Assembly (NCBI GenBank): GCA_013287275.1
Contig: JABDED010000001.1
Coordinates: forward strand, 62,001-126,000
Direction: 5' to 3'
Length of the DNA: 64,000 nt
Source: Betaproteobacteria bacterium
Lineage (GTDB): Bacteria; Pseudomonadota; Gammaproteobacteria; Burkholderiales; Burkholderiaceae_D
In this document: positions 38,604 to 46,715 of the stretch, one piece after another
Layout of the letters: each line of letters opens with the position of its first letter
Numbering within the stretch: the first letter of the stretch is position 1
Program-made: the position numbers and the translations under genes
Notes under the pieces: model-generated
Databases searched by the model: none
The model's input: the letters and a program-made list of their open reading frames with translations, nothing else
What the model was told of the DNA's origin: nothing

Positions 38604-39632
38604 ATGACAAGCGCCCTCGTTAATAAACAATTCCGTCTCGCTGCACGCCCTGTGGGCATGCCGAAAAACAGCGATTGGTCTGTCACGACAGAAGCGGTAC
38701 GCGACATCGTCGACGGCGAAATCGTCGTTCAAAGCATCTACCTGTCGCTGGACCCAGCCATGCGTGGCTGGATGAACGAGGGCAAGTCCTATATCCGCCC
38801 TGTCGCGATTGACGAGGTGATGCGTGCCGGCGGCGTGGGCAAAGTGATTGCCTCCAAATCCTCCCGGTTCGCGGTGGGCGACTATGTATCGGGAGGCACC
38901 GGCGTACAAAATTATTGGGTAGGCGCGGCGGACGACAAGACTGCAGCATTTTATAAGGTGGATCCCAAGCTGGCGCCGCTGCCCAAGTACCTGAATGCCC
39001 TCGGCATGCCCGGCATGACGGCCTATTTCGGCTTGCTGGACGTGGGCATGCCCAAGGCCGGCGAGACGGTCGTGGTGTCCGGTGCGGCCGGTGCGGTAGG
39101 CCAGACGGTAGGTCAGGTAGCAAAGCAAAAGGGCTGTCGCGTGGTCGGCATTGCCGGCGGCAAGGACAAATGCGATTTCGTTGTCAATGAACTCGGTTTC
39201 GATGCCTGTATCGATTATAAAACCGGCTCCGTCAAGGATGGCCTGAAACAGCACTGCCCGAACGGCGTCGACATCTACTTTGACAATGTCGGCGGCGAAA
39301 TCCTGGACACGGTGCTGACGCGCATCAATATGAAGGCACGCATCATCATTTGCGGCGCAATCTCGCAGTACAACAATACGACGCCGGTCAAGGGGCCGGC
39401 CAATTATCTGTCCTTGCTGGTGAACCGCGCCCGCATGGAGGGCATCGTCGTGTTTGACTATGCCGCGCGTTATCCGGAAGCTGCGGCGGAGATGGGCAAG
39501 TGGATGGCGCAGGGTAAATTCCAGACGCGCGAAGATATCGTCCAGGGCCTGGAAAATTTCCCCGATACGCTGCTGATGCTGTTTGAAGGCAAGAACTTCG
39601 GCAAGCTGATCCTGCAGGTCGGCCAGGAATAA
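38604..39632 (+). CDS. NADP-dependent medium-chain oxidoreductase (CurA/leukotriene-B4-dehydrogenase type)
   Basis: The 342-residue protein is a zinc-free MDR-family reductase. The opening RLAARPVGMPKNSDW and YLSLDPAMRGWMN, the nucleotide-binding VVVSGAAGAVGQTVGQVAK, and DIYFDNVGGEILD followed by RIIICGAISQYN match the PTGR/CurA group, which reduces the double bond of enones. A GGAG precedes the ATG. A second paralogue of identical length lies at 41838, and the two flank an SBF-type transporter and a LysR gene. The natural substrate is unknown. Confidence 0.92.
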   Translation: MTSALVNKQFRLAARPVGMPKNSDWSVTTEAVRDIVDGEIVVQSIYLSLDPAMRGWMNEGKSYIRPVAIDEVMRAGGVGKVIASKSSRFAVGDYVSGGTGVQNYWVGAADDKTAAFYKVDPKLAPLPKYLNALGMPGMTAYFGLLDVGMPKAGETVVVSGAAGAVGQTVGQVAKQKGCRVVGIAGGKDKCDFVVNELGFDACIDYKTGSVKDGLKQHCPNGVDIYFDNVGGEILDTVLTRINMKARIIICGAISQYNNTTPVKGPANYLSLLVNRARMEGIVVFDYAARYPEAAAEMGKWMAQGKFQTREDIVQGLENFPDTLLMLFEGKNFGKLILQVGQE

Positions 39633-39643
39633 GCTTTATCTAT

Positions 39644-39683
39644 AAAAAACGCCGCACCGGGAATATCCGGCGCGGCGTTTTTT
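39644..39683. terminator. Bidirectional terminator between the reductase and SBF-type transporter genes
   Basis: AAAAAACGCCGC pairs perfectly with GCGGCGTTTTTT around an inner CCGG/CCGG hairpin. Each strand ends in a run of T, so both convergent genes can terminate here. Confidence 0.95.
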
Positions 39684-39724
39684 CATGGCCTGAAGAATTA
39701 ATGTGAGTCGGTTATCTACCCGGC

Positions 39725-40693
39725 CTACTTCGCATTGCGCGCCGCATATTTTTGCGCCATCACCGCACAGACCATCAATTGCAATTGGTGGAACAGCATC
39801 AGGGGCAACAGCACCATGCCTACCGACTGGCTGGCAAACAACACCTTGGCCATAGGCACGCCGCTGGCGAGGCTTTTTTTGGAGCCGCAAAATACGACGG
39901 TGATCTCGTCTTCCTTGCTGAAGCCGAAACGATGGCTAGTGTACGTCGCCAGGCTCATGATCGTCGCCAGCATGACGGCGCTGATGCCTATCAGGCTGGC
40001 CAGCATGTACAAGGGCAATTGCTTCCATAGGCCCTGCCCCACCGCTTCGCTGAAGGCGACATATACCACCAGCAGGATGGAACTCTGGTCCACCATCTTC
40101 AGTACATCCCTATGCTTTTCTATCCATGGGGCGATCCACGGCCGGGCTATCTGGCCGGCTACGAAAGGCACCAGCAACTGATAGACAATCTTCAGGATGG
40201 AATCCAGTGAAGAATGATTGGCGCCATGCGATACAACGATCATGCCGACCAGTAAAGGCGTCAGGAAAATGCCCAATAGATTGGAGGCGGATGCGCTGCA
40301 AATCGCCGCCGGCACGTTGCCGCGGGCCACTGCGGTAAAGGCAATCGAAGATTGCACGGTGGACGGCAGTACGCACAGGAACAAGATGCCCAGGTAAAGA
40401 TCGGGAGTGATAATCAGCAGCAATGCCGGTTTTAACAGCAGCCCCAGCAAAGGAAATATTGCAAAGGTAAAGAACAACACCGTCAGGTGCAGGCGCCAGT
40501 GCGATGCGCCGGCGATCACCGCCTCGCGCGACAGTTTCGCGCCATGCATGAAAAACAGCAGGCCTATCATCAGCGTGGTCAGCCAGTCAAAGGCAACGGC
40601 CACCTGGCCGGTGCAGGGAAAAATACTGGCCGCCGCGATAACGGAAAGCAGCAGCAGGGTCAGGTTGTCGGGTAAAAAACGGGGGCGAGCCAT
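39725..40693 (-). CDS. SBF-like bile acid:sodium symporter family transporter (YfeH-like)
   Basis: The 322-residue protein has nine to ten predicted transmembrane helices. It matches the SBF_like group, as shown by DWLTTLMIGLLFFMHGAKLSREAV near the start, CVLPSTVQSSIAFTAVARGN in the middle and CGSKKSLASGVPMAKVLF near the end. The paired broken-helix regions (STVQSS, GSKKSLASG) are where sodium and substrate bind in relatives. Ligand unknown. It converges on the first CurA-like gene at a shared terminator. Confidence 0.9.
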   Translation of the reverse strand: MARPRFLPDNLTLLLLSVIAAASIFPCTGQVAVAFDWLTTLMIGLLFFMHGAKLSREAVIAGASHWRLHLTVLFFTFAIFPLLGLLLKPALLLIITPDLYLGILFLCVLPSTVQSSIAFTAVARGNVPAAICSASASNLLGIFLTPLLVGMIVVSHGANHSSLDSILKIVYQLLVPFVAGQIARPWIAPWIEKHRDVLKMVDQSSILLVVYVAFSEAVGQGLWKQLPLYMLASLIGISAVMLATIMSLATYTSHRFGFSKEDEITVVFCGSKKSLASGVPMAKVLFASQSVGMVLLPLMLFHQLQLMVCAVMAQKYAARNAK

Positions 40694-40837
40694 GGCAATA
40701 TGGGAAAATGGGCAATATCAGCGGCCGGCCATGATGGTGTCCATGCCGCCGCGACGAGGAGCCTTATTGTACTTCATCACCTGAAGCCGCCCGGCGCTAT
40801 TTCGGCGGATTTACCGCTTCGGCGATTAAAACAGAAT

Positions 40838-41728
40838 TCAATTTTTGTACATGCCCGCCAACGTGTCTATCCATCCCCGACCACTGGACTCCCGGTAAAC
40901 CAGCGTCGCTGTTTGCCGGCAAAAATAGGGGCAACCGGTGATTGCCAGTGTCTGCATACCCAGGCGCCGGATCACGTAATCGGGCAAATACGCGAGCGCC
41001 TTTCCTGTCGCCAGCAACTGGCTGATCAATAGCAAGTCGTCGCTGCGATAACGTATGCTTCTCTGGAACACGTCGTCGCGCCAACCGTCGGTCGCAGCAT
41101 GGCGTTCCAGCGAGATAAAGGGCGGGGTCAACAGCGCAGCAAAATCGTGCTTCAGCACTTCTTCCACTGAGGCCCGACAGCCATGTTCGCTAGCGGCGAG
41201 AGGATGCCGGTCGCTGATCGCGACTTTGAATTCCGTTCCCCCTAAAACGGCTGACAGCAGACGTACATCCAGCCCATCGATGGCAGCGGCAGTGACTATC
41301 GCCACATCGCACTCTCCGGACAGCACAGACGTCAGTGCGGCATGTTCGGTCTTTTGCTCAAAACTGACCTGGGCCTTGGGATAGCTGCCTATCACGCGTT
41401 CCGCAATCTCCTGCCCCCAACCTAAATGCAGCAGGGCCGGCGCCGCGATGCGGCATTTAAAAGCCTGCTTTTCTCCTGCAAATTCCGACTGCAATTGTTC
41501 CGCCGCGGACAGCAGCGCCGCGGCTCGTTCCCTGAGCCTTTCACCGTCGAGGTTCAATTTCAATGCGCGCCCGTCACGGTCAAACAGGCGCACCTGCAAC
41601 TCTTCTTCCAGCCTTTTCAGCGACTTGGATAAGGCGCCGGGAGTAAGATGCAGCTGTTCCGATGCCGCTGCCAGGTTTTGGTGGCGGGCAATCACTAAAA
41701 AATGCTTTAAAGTGGCTAAATCGATCAT
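40838..41728 (-). CDS. LysR-family transcriptional regulator
   Basis: The 296-residue protein opens with the LysR helix-turn-helix (LKHFLVIARHQNLAAASEQLHLTPGALSKSLKRLEEELQ). An effector-binding domain follows. It is divergent from the second CurA-like reductase, with 109 bases between the starts. GACA and TGTC in inverted orientation at 41755-41777 in that spacer may belong to its operator. It probably regulates the reductase; the inducer is unknown. Confidence 0.92.
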   Translation of the reverse strand: MIDLATLKHFLVIARHQNLAAASEQLHLTPGALSKSLKRLEEELQVRLFDRDGRALKLNLDGERLRERAAALLSAAEQLQSEFAGEKQAFKCRIAAPALLHLGWGQEIAERVIGSYPKAQVSFEQKTEHAALTSVLSGECDVAIVTAAAIDGLDVRLLSAVLGGTEFKVAISDRHPLAASEHGCRASVEEVLKHDFAALLTPPFISLERHAATDGWRDDVFQRSIRYRSDDLLLISQLLATGKALAYLPDYVIRRLGMQTLAITGCPYFCRQTATLVYRESSGRGWIDTLAGMYKN

Positions 41729-41754
41729 AAATCTGCTTGATTGGTGAAAAATAA

Positions 41755-41777
41755 GACATGATTATTGAATATTTGTC
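41755..41777. promoter_or_regulatory. Possible LysR-type operator (imperfect inverted repeat)
   Basis: GACA at 41755-41758 and TGTC at 41774-41777 are inverted around an AT-rich core (ATTATTGAATAT). The site is centred between the divergent LysR and reductase genes. The repeat arms are short, so this is tentative. Confidence 0.3.
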
Positions 41778-41837
41778 GATCAAAAGTATATAGACATCAC
41801 CGATACTCTGCACATTGATGAAAGCAAGGAGGGATAG

Positions 41838-42866
41838 ATGCAAACCAGGATTTTGAATAACAAGCAGTGGTTTTACGTAAAACGGCCCGAGGCACGCGTA
41901 GGCGGCGAGCACTACGAACTGCGTGAAACCGTGATCGATGACTTACTGGCGAACAACGAAGTGCTGGTGCAGGCGCGTTACATCAGCGTCGATCCCTATA
42001 TGCGCATCCAGCAGCATGAACGCAGGACTTATGATGTGCCGCACCCGCTCGGCATTGTGCAGCGCGCCGGCGTGGTGGCCCAGGTATTGGCTTCCGCCAG
42101 CGAGCGCTTCCAGGCAGGCGACTGGGTATTGGGCTACAACGGCTGGCAATTATTCGACAAATGCCACGCGGGCGATTTGCAGAAACTCGATCCGGAAGCG
42201 GCGCCGGTATCCACTGCACTGGGAGTGCTCGGCATGCCCGGTAGGACCGCCTGGTTTGGGCTGATGGAAGCCGGCCGTCCGCGTCCCGGTGAAACCCTGG
42301 TGGTATCGGGCGCGGCAGGCGCCGTCGGCTCCCTGGTGGCGCAATTCGGCAAGCGCGCCGGCTGCCGCGTGATCGGCATTGCAGGCGGAGCGCAGAAATG
42401 CGCTTATCTGATTAATCAGCTGGGACTGGATGGCGCGGTCGATTACAAGGCGTTTTCTAATGCAGATGCGCTAGCTGCAGAAATCCAGAGGCAAACCGGC
42501 GGCGTCGATATTTATTTCGACAATGTCGGCGGCATGGTCACCGACGCGGTGATCCCGCTGATCAAGCTCAGGGCGCGCATCATTATCTGCGGCACGATCA
42601 GCCAGTACGACGGCGGCCTGGACCACCCCGACCTGGCGCCGCGCATGCTGCAGCACATGCTGTTCCAGCGCGCGACGATACAGGGCATCCTGGCCAGGGA
42701 TTTTGTGCACAGGATGGACGAAATGCGCTCTATCGTAGCGCCGTGGGTAAAGGCCAGGGAAATCGTCTTTGACGAAACCATTATCGACGGTTTCGATCAA
42801 TTGCCGGATGCGCTGAATATGCTGTTTGAAGGGAAAAATGTAGGCAAGCTGCTGGTGCGGGTATAA
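41838..42866 (+). CDS. NADP-dependent medium-chain oxidoreductase, second CurA-type paralogue
   Basis: Like the gene at 38604 this encodes 342 residues with the same landmarks: YISVDPYMRIQQHE, VVSGAAGAVGSLVAQFGKR, DIYFDNVGGMVTD and RIIICGTISQYDGG. The N-terminal 35 residues differ (KQWFYVKRPEARVGGEHYE), suggesting a different substrate. AGGAGG precedes the ATG. It is divergent from a LysR regulator that probably controls it and ends at its own terminator. Confidence 0.92.
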   Translation: MQTRILNNKQWFYVKRPEARVGGEHYELRETVIDDLLANNEVLVQARYISVDPYMRIQQHERRTYDVPHPLGIVQRAGVVAQVLASASERFQAGDWVLGYNGWQLFDKCHAGDLQKLDPEAAPVSTALGVLGMPGRTAWFGLMEAGRPRPGETLVVSGAAGAVGSLVAQFGKRAGCRVIGIAGGAQKCAYLINQLGLDGAVDYKAFSNADALAAEIQRQTGGVDIYFDNVGGMVTDAVIPLIKLRARIIICGTISQYDGGLDHPDLAPRMLQHMLFQRATIQGILARDFVHRMDEMRSIVAPWVKAREIVFDETIIDGFDQLPDALNMLFEGKNVGKLLVRV

Positions 42867-42944
42867 GGGACCGGCAAGCAGGCTGCCATTTCCACGGCCA
42901 TTTATCGTAAATCTGGCATCTCCATCTACCACGACGAAAAACAG

Positions 42945-42976
42945 ACTCAGGTGGTCTCTCCGATCACCTGAGTTTT
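42945..42976 (+). terminator. Intrinsic terminator after the second CurA-like gene
   Basis: A perfect 9-bp stem ACTCAGGTG/CACCTGAGT with an 11-base loop is followed by TTT, about 80 bases after the stop codon. Confidence 0.85.
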
Positions 42977-43330
42977 CCCAGACTCCTATGCCGTGCACCG
43001 GAAGTGTGCGGCAACACCGGCATAAATGTTGCCGACAGGCTACTGCCAGACTGAAAACTGGCCCGTCCCCTCTCCCTCCAGCGCTGTTAGCCAATACCAT
43101 GGCGTTCGGTAAAGAACCAAGCCTAAGCTGGATGCAAAGATGTTTCCCCCCGGGAAAGCCCTGGCTTTAATTCATGGATTCCCCTGGCAATTGGCATTTT
43201 GTTTGCATTCCAGACCGGCTTTAGCCTTGTCTATTCCTTAATTCCGGCATTTCGTCGCATTGCATTGGCAGGCAGGGAAAGACTTGTCTAAAGTGCTGAC
43301 ATCGACACAACATCAAGGCCGGAGAAGAAA
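42977..43330. other. Non-coding stretch upstream of the small-protein pair
   Basis: I see no supportable gene in this 354-base stretch. An 8-bp hairpin (CGGCAACA/TGTTGCCG) at 43009-43034 lacks a T-run. The last 100 bases presumably carry the promoter of the small-protein gene, but no clear -35/-10 pair stands out. CCGGAGAAG just before 43331 is its ribosome-binding site. Confidence 0.5.
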
Positions 43331-43699
43331 ATGAAAGCCAGCAACAAACTGCAATCATCGTTCCAAGCCAAGCTTTTTCTGGGCGCCCTGCTCGCCGTAG
43401 TTACCCTGGGGATAGCATTAACTGCTCGTAATTCAGCCCCAACACCTGCTATCATGATGGATGACACGGTTCATACAGTGGTCATTTCCGCTAAACGCCT
43501 GTCTGCCGAAGAGAAGCAGGCAATGGCAGCTCAAGATGGCAATGATAAGGTCCAGACTGTGGTACTTACCGCAAAGCGCCTGTCGGCATCGGAAAAACAG
43601 GCCAGCTTGCGGGAAGAGCAGCAAACCAGGCATCACGCGGCCCGTTTGCTTACCCAAAATTCAGCTGACCGAGTCAAAGAAGCAACGCAATTTAGCTAA
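43331..43699 (+). CDS. Small membrane-anchored or secreted protein with an internal tandem repeat
   Basis: I do not recognise this 122-residue protein. It has a short basic start and one hydrophobic segment (LFLGALLAVVTLGIALTA, about residues 15-32) that is either an anchor or an uncleaved signal. The rest is hydrophilic and contains two near-identical units, VHTVVISAKRLSAEEKQA and VQTVVLTAKRLSASEKQA, separated by a short Ala/Asp/Gly linker. The C-terminus is rich in Gln, Arg and His. GGAGAAG precedes the ATG. The next small gene follows 44 bases later on the same strand, so they may form an operon. Confidence 0.7.
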   Translation: MKASNKLQSSFQAKLFLGALLAVVTLGIALTARNSAPTPAIMMDDTVHTVVISAKRLSAEEKQAMAAQDGNDKVQTVVLTAKRLSASEKQASLREEQQTRHHAARLLTQNSADRVKEATQFS

Positions 43700-43743
43700 G
43701 ATTCGCATATTATTAGCACTAATATTTGGAAGACAGAATAATC

Positions 43744-44079
43744 ATGTTAAAGAAATCCGCTTTAATGGGCGTTGCCTTGTCCACCATGATGGTTAGCAGC
43801 GCCTTCTGCGCCAACCTGCTGGCGTTGACCATGCCGGAAAAAACCTCGCAGATGGACAGCCGCAAGGCACTCAGCGCAGCATCCGCTTCTGCTTCCGCTG
43901 CCGGCGCGGCAGCACAGCCGGTCTACCTGGACCGGACCGGAGTCGACCGTGCTTCCATCCACTTGCAGATTTTGCAGCAAACGACGACCCATTTTGCCCA
44001 AACCTGCCCAGATAAAAAAAACTCCGCTGACGAGATCAACGGCGGCCGCGCATCAGTGAAGCCTGTCAGCCAGTCCTGA
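43744..44079 (+). CDS. Small secreted protein of unknown function
   Basis: ATG 43744 (MLKKSALMGVALSTMMVSSAF) gives 111 residues with a good Sec signal peptide cleaved near FCA-NLL. The mature part is low-complexity Ala/Ser (SAASASASAAGAAAQP), then RTGVDRASIHLQILQQTTTHFAQTCPDKK, which contains one Cys. No family is recognised. It follows another small exported protein and is probably cotranscribed. The track start at 43726 adds six residues with no better ribosome site. Confidence 0.65.
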   Translation: MLKKSALMGVALSTMMVSSAFCANLLALTMPEKTSQMDSRKALSAASASASAAGAAAQPVYLDRTGVDRASIHLQILQQTTTHFAQTCPDKKNSADEINGGRASVKPVSQS

Positions 44080-44111
44080 TCTCGCCTGACCGCTAATAAC
44101 GGAAGTCCGCA

Positions 44112-44154
44112 GAGGGCAATCGTCATTTGCATGCAATTTGACATGCTTGCCCTC
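44112..44154. repeat. Nested inverted repeat (cruciform-like)
   Basis: Three concentric palindromic layers are visible: GAGGGCAA...TTGCCCTC (outer, 8 bp), GTCA...TGAC (middle, 4 bp) and the perfect 10-base palindrome TTGCATGCAA at 44127-44136. No T-run follows. It lies in the spacer between the small-protein genes and the amino-acid cassette. Confidence 0.6.
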
Positions 44155-44445
44155 GAATTCGCATCAATACAGTTTCTCCGGCCTGACCTCGCTCCGTATC
44201 GTCGCGGCCGGCATATTCCTTTCCCACTGTCACAAAACGGCAAAATCTCACATCGGCTTGATATGAAATTCCGTTATGGCCGTCTATCGGCAGCGTGAGT
44301 AGGTCCTCGGCGGGCGCAATGGCCAGCTCCTTGTTCTACTCGACCGTCAGCGCAGGCAACCGGTGCCCGGACTGCGACACGATCACAATCCCGGCCCCAC
44401 CTTGGGCGATCACCTCGCCGAACGGCTTTCCATCTGCCTTGTCGG
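44155..44445 (-). other. Spacer with a possible decayed ORF
   Basis: Together with the inverted repeat this forms a 366-base gene-free gap. Read on the minus strand directly after the binding-fold gene, it stays open for about 90 codons apart from one TAG (44338-44336), with protein-like text such as GEVIAQGGAGIVIVSQSG and DLLTLPIDGHNGISYQADV. That may be a dying gene or chance; no family is recognised. Confidence 0.2.
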
Positions 44446-45168
44446 CTATTTTTTACTTTCGGTTATGCTGTCGATCTCCGTCTGCGTGAGACCGTACTTT
44501 GCCATGCGGGTACGGTGGTCGGCCGAACCGAGATACCCGCGAAGTTGCTCATTCACGGCATGCAAAAGGCTCTGATTGCTTTTACTGAACGAGAAAGCAC
44601 CGACAGGAGCTTTCCCATACTTGCCTATTTCGTGTGCAATTGCTTCCAGCTCCTTATTTTCGCCGGCAATGACACGGTTACCAACGGCCGTGGCTGCAAA
44701 CGCGTCGATCTTTCCTGCGAGGAGCGCAGCAACCGCGTCAGGTTGGTGCTTGAACATTATGATCTGGCTATCGCTCACGCCGGCCGATTTTGCGGAGTCA
44801 AACTGAATCTGGCCCGGAATAATCCCGAGCCGCGCATCGCTCGTCGCCGCCACTGCCTCGTAGCTCGTAAGCGCTTTCGGATTACCGCGATGCACTACAA
44901 AACCATCGCCTAACGTCCAGACCGGCACGCTGAATGCGACGTGCTTTGCACGTTCAGCTGTCGCGAAAATTGGCACATTCATGTCCCAGCGCCCCTCCTG
45001 CACACCAGGCAGAAACTCTTCGAACGAGGTCAATTGATACTCGATGGTTGTGGCGCCAGCCGCGCGTAGCACCACATCGGCCAGTTCGATGTCCGCGCCC
45101 GTCGCAGAATTATCCTGGCCAGTCCAGTAGAAAGGCGGTTCCTCTATATATGCGACTCTTACTTTCAT
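44446..45168 (-). CDS. Solute-binding-fold protein (SBP_bac_3 type) without a signal peptide
   Basis: From ATG 45168 (MKVRVAYIEEPPFYWTGQ) the protein has 240 residues and begins directly with the first beta strand of an amino-acid-type periplasmic-binding fold. ADIELADVVLRAAG, FEEFLPGVQEGRWDMNVPIFATAERAKHVAFS and AALLAGKIDAFAATAVGNR are typical. Neither this start nor the longer track start (45249) gives a hydrophobic export signal, so it is probably cytoplasmic or exported otherwise. No permease adjoins it. It is the promoter-distal gene of the amino-acid cassette and may sense or sequester the substrate. Confidence 0.8.
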   Translation of the reverse strand: MKVRVAYIEEPPFYWTGQDNSATGADIELADVVLRAAGATTIEYQLTSFEEFLPGVQEGRWDMNVPIFATAERAKHVAFSVPVWTLGDGFVVHRGNPKALTSYEAVAATSDARLGIIPGQIQFDSAKSAGVSDSQIIMFKHQPDAVAALLAGKIDAFAATAVGNRVIAGENKELEAIAHEIGKYGKAPVGAFSFSKSNQSLLHAVNEQLRGYLGSADHRTRMAKYGLTQTEIDSITESKK

Positions 45169-45447
45169 TTTGCACTCAATATATTTAGATGTTAATGTTC
45201 TGACCACCTGCTGCGGAGATGAGCGTTTTATCCGTGCATTGGTGGACAATCACTGAAACTAGGCGTCCATTTGCGACCGGTGAAATCATCTGCAACAGTA
45301 TCGCCAACGATGCATGAAGTGGTCACCTGAGGAAGTGTTGCTATTACAGGAAACTCCACCCGTTGCTAAGGGAAATCAATTCCCCAATAAGCCGCACGGG
45401 AGTCCTTGCAATGCCAGTCGGACCACATATCTTGCCTTCCCACCCAA

Positions 45448-46647
45448 TCACTCAATAGCGGCGTCCATCGCTAACGACAGTGCGGCCAATGCGGGTCCGA
45501 GACGAGCAGGCGGCAGATAGCCAAAACCCAGCCGGAATACACGACTGCTTTCACCGAACCATGTTCCGGACGCAAGTTGCAAATCATGATCAGGTAACAG
45601 ATTCCAGAAGCGCGAGACGGCAGCGTAGTCGAACGCATCAGAGCGTAGGCGCAGACAGCACAACGCGCCCGCATCTGGCCGCACCCACTCTACACGCCTC
45701 TTTTCACTCTCGCACCAGGTCGACAGTTCTTCAAGGGCGCTCGCCAGCAAGCGCCGTCGCGAATCGAGCACACTTTCTTTGTTGCGCAGCAGAACTGCGG
45801 CAAGCGTTTCATCGAGCACTGAACCCGAGATTACTGTGTTCATCTTGGCGATGAGGAGACGTGACCGGAGGCCGGGGTCCGCCACGGTGAGCCAACCTGT
45901 CCGCAAGCCCGGTGCACCGAGCGCCTTTGATACAGAAGCGCCGGTGACTATTCGTGAGGCGAACCCCGCAAAACTTTCGAGAGCAGTATCGTCACCATAG
46001 GTGGCCTCTCGATAGGTCTCGTCAATGAAAAGTAAAGCTTCCGGAGACTTCCTATCCATTAAGGCGAGGAGCTTCTCGATTTCAGCGCGAGACGTCTGAA
46101 CACCGCTGGGATTCTGTGGCGACGCAATGCTTACCAGTTTGGTTTTCGGCGACAGTTTCGCATCAAGTTGGTCAAGATCCAACCTATAGCCGTTCTCGAA
46201 CGACAAATTCACTTCGCTGACGCTGACGCCGGCTCCAAGAAGGCAGTCGCGGCTTGGTGGAAAGCATGGCGTCACGAGAACGGCTTCGTCACCAGGCCGG
46301 CAGACTTCAAAAGCAAGAAGAAAAAGCCCGAGCGCCGTACCTTGTGTCGTGATGATCTGCTCGACTGGAATTTTACAGGCATCTGCAATTGCCTCGCGAA
46401 GCGTGACCGCGCCAGCGGATTTCCCATAGCCAAGCTTCAGATCGCGGATATTCTCAAGACCAGGCAAGTCCAAAAGTTCACCAACCGTTAAATCTTGCGA
46501 TGTGCTCTCCGCCAGATTGAATAGTCGATTCACATCAAGGAGTGAAATTATCTCGTTGTAAGGAAATCTACCGCGCCACTCTGGGGAAGTCGATACGCTG
46601 GAGTCGGAACTTTGTTTTTCGTCGAAATTTTTTTGCGAAGTCTTCAT
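45448..46647 (-). CDS. PLP-dependent class I/II aminotransferase
   Basis: The 399-residue enzyme has fold type I aspartate-aminotransferase features: TQGTALGLFLLAFEVCRPGDEAVLVTP (cofactor phosphate side), SIASPQNPSGVQ with the Asn that contacts PLP, FIDETYREATYG with the Asp/Tyr pair, the Schiff-base Lys in SVSKALGAPGLRTGW, and the substrate-carboxylate Arg in VFRLGFG. AAGGAAAAC precedes the ATG. It resembles aminotransferases of nonstandard amino acids (capreomycidine-synthase-like) more than AspC, but the substrate is unknown. It lies within the five-gene minus-strand cassette. Confidence 0.88.
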   Translation of the reverse strand: MKTSQKNFDEKQSSDSSVSTSPEWRGRFPYNEIISLLDVNRLFNLAESTSQDLTVGELLDLPGLENIRDLKLGYGKSAGAVTLREAIADACKIPVEQIITTQGTALGLFLLAFEVCRPGDEAVLVTPCFPPSRDCLLGAGVSVSEVNLSFENGYRLDLDQLDAKLSPKTKLVSIASPQNPSGVQTSRAEIEKLLALMDRKSPEALLFIDETYREATYGDDTALESFAGFASRIVTGASVSKALGAPGLRTGWLTVADPGLRSRLLIAKMNTVISGSVLDETLAAVLLRNKESVLDSRRRLLASALEELSTWCESEKRRVEWVRPDAGALCCLRLRSDAFDYAAVSRFWNLLPDHDLQLASGTWFGESSRVFRLGFGYLPPARLGPALAALSLAMDAAIE

Positions 46648-46715
46648 GTTTTCCTTGTATTTGTTGAGAATTTTTTACGTTGCATACCCGCCAGATGTCC
46701 GATTTGATTTGGCCT

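Noticed and set aside
43009-43034. CGGCAACA/TGTTGCCG hairpin as a terminator
   Set aside because: No T-run follows and the preceding gene already has a terminator at 42945-42976.
45480-45854. Plus-strand ORFs antisense to the aminotransferase
   Set aside because: Composition and lack of motifs mark them as shadows of the minus-strand gene.
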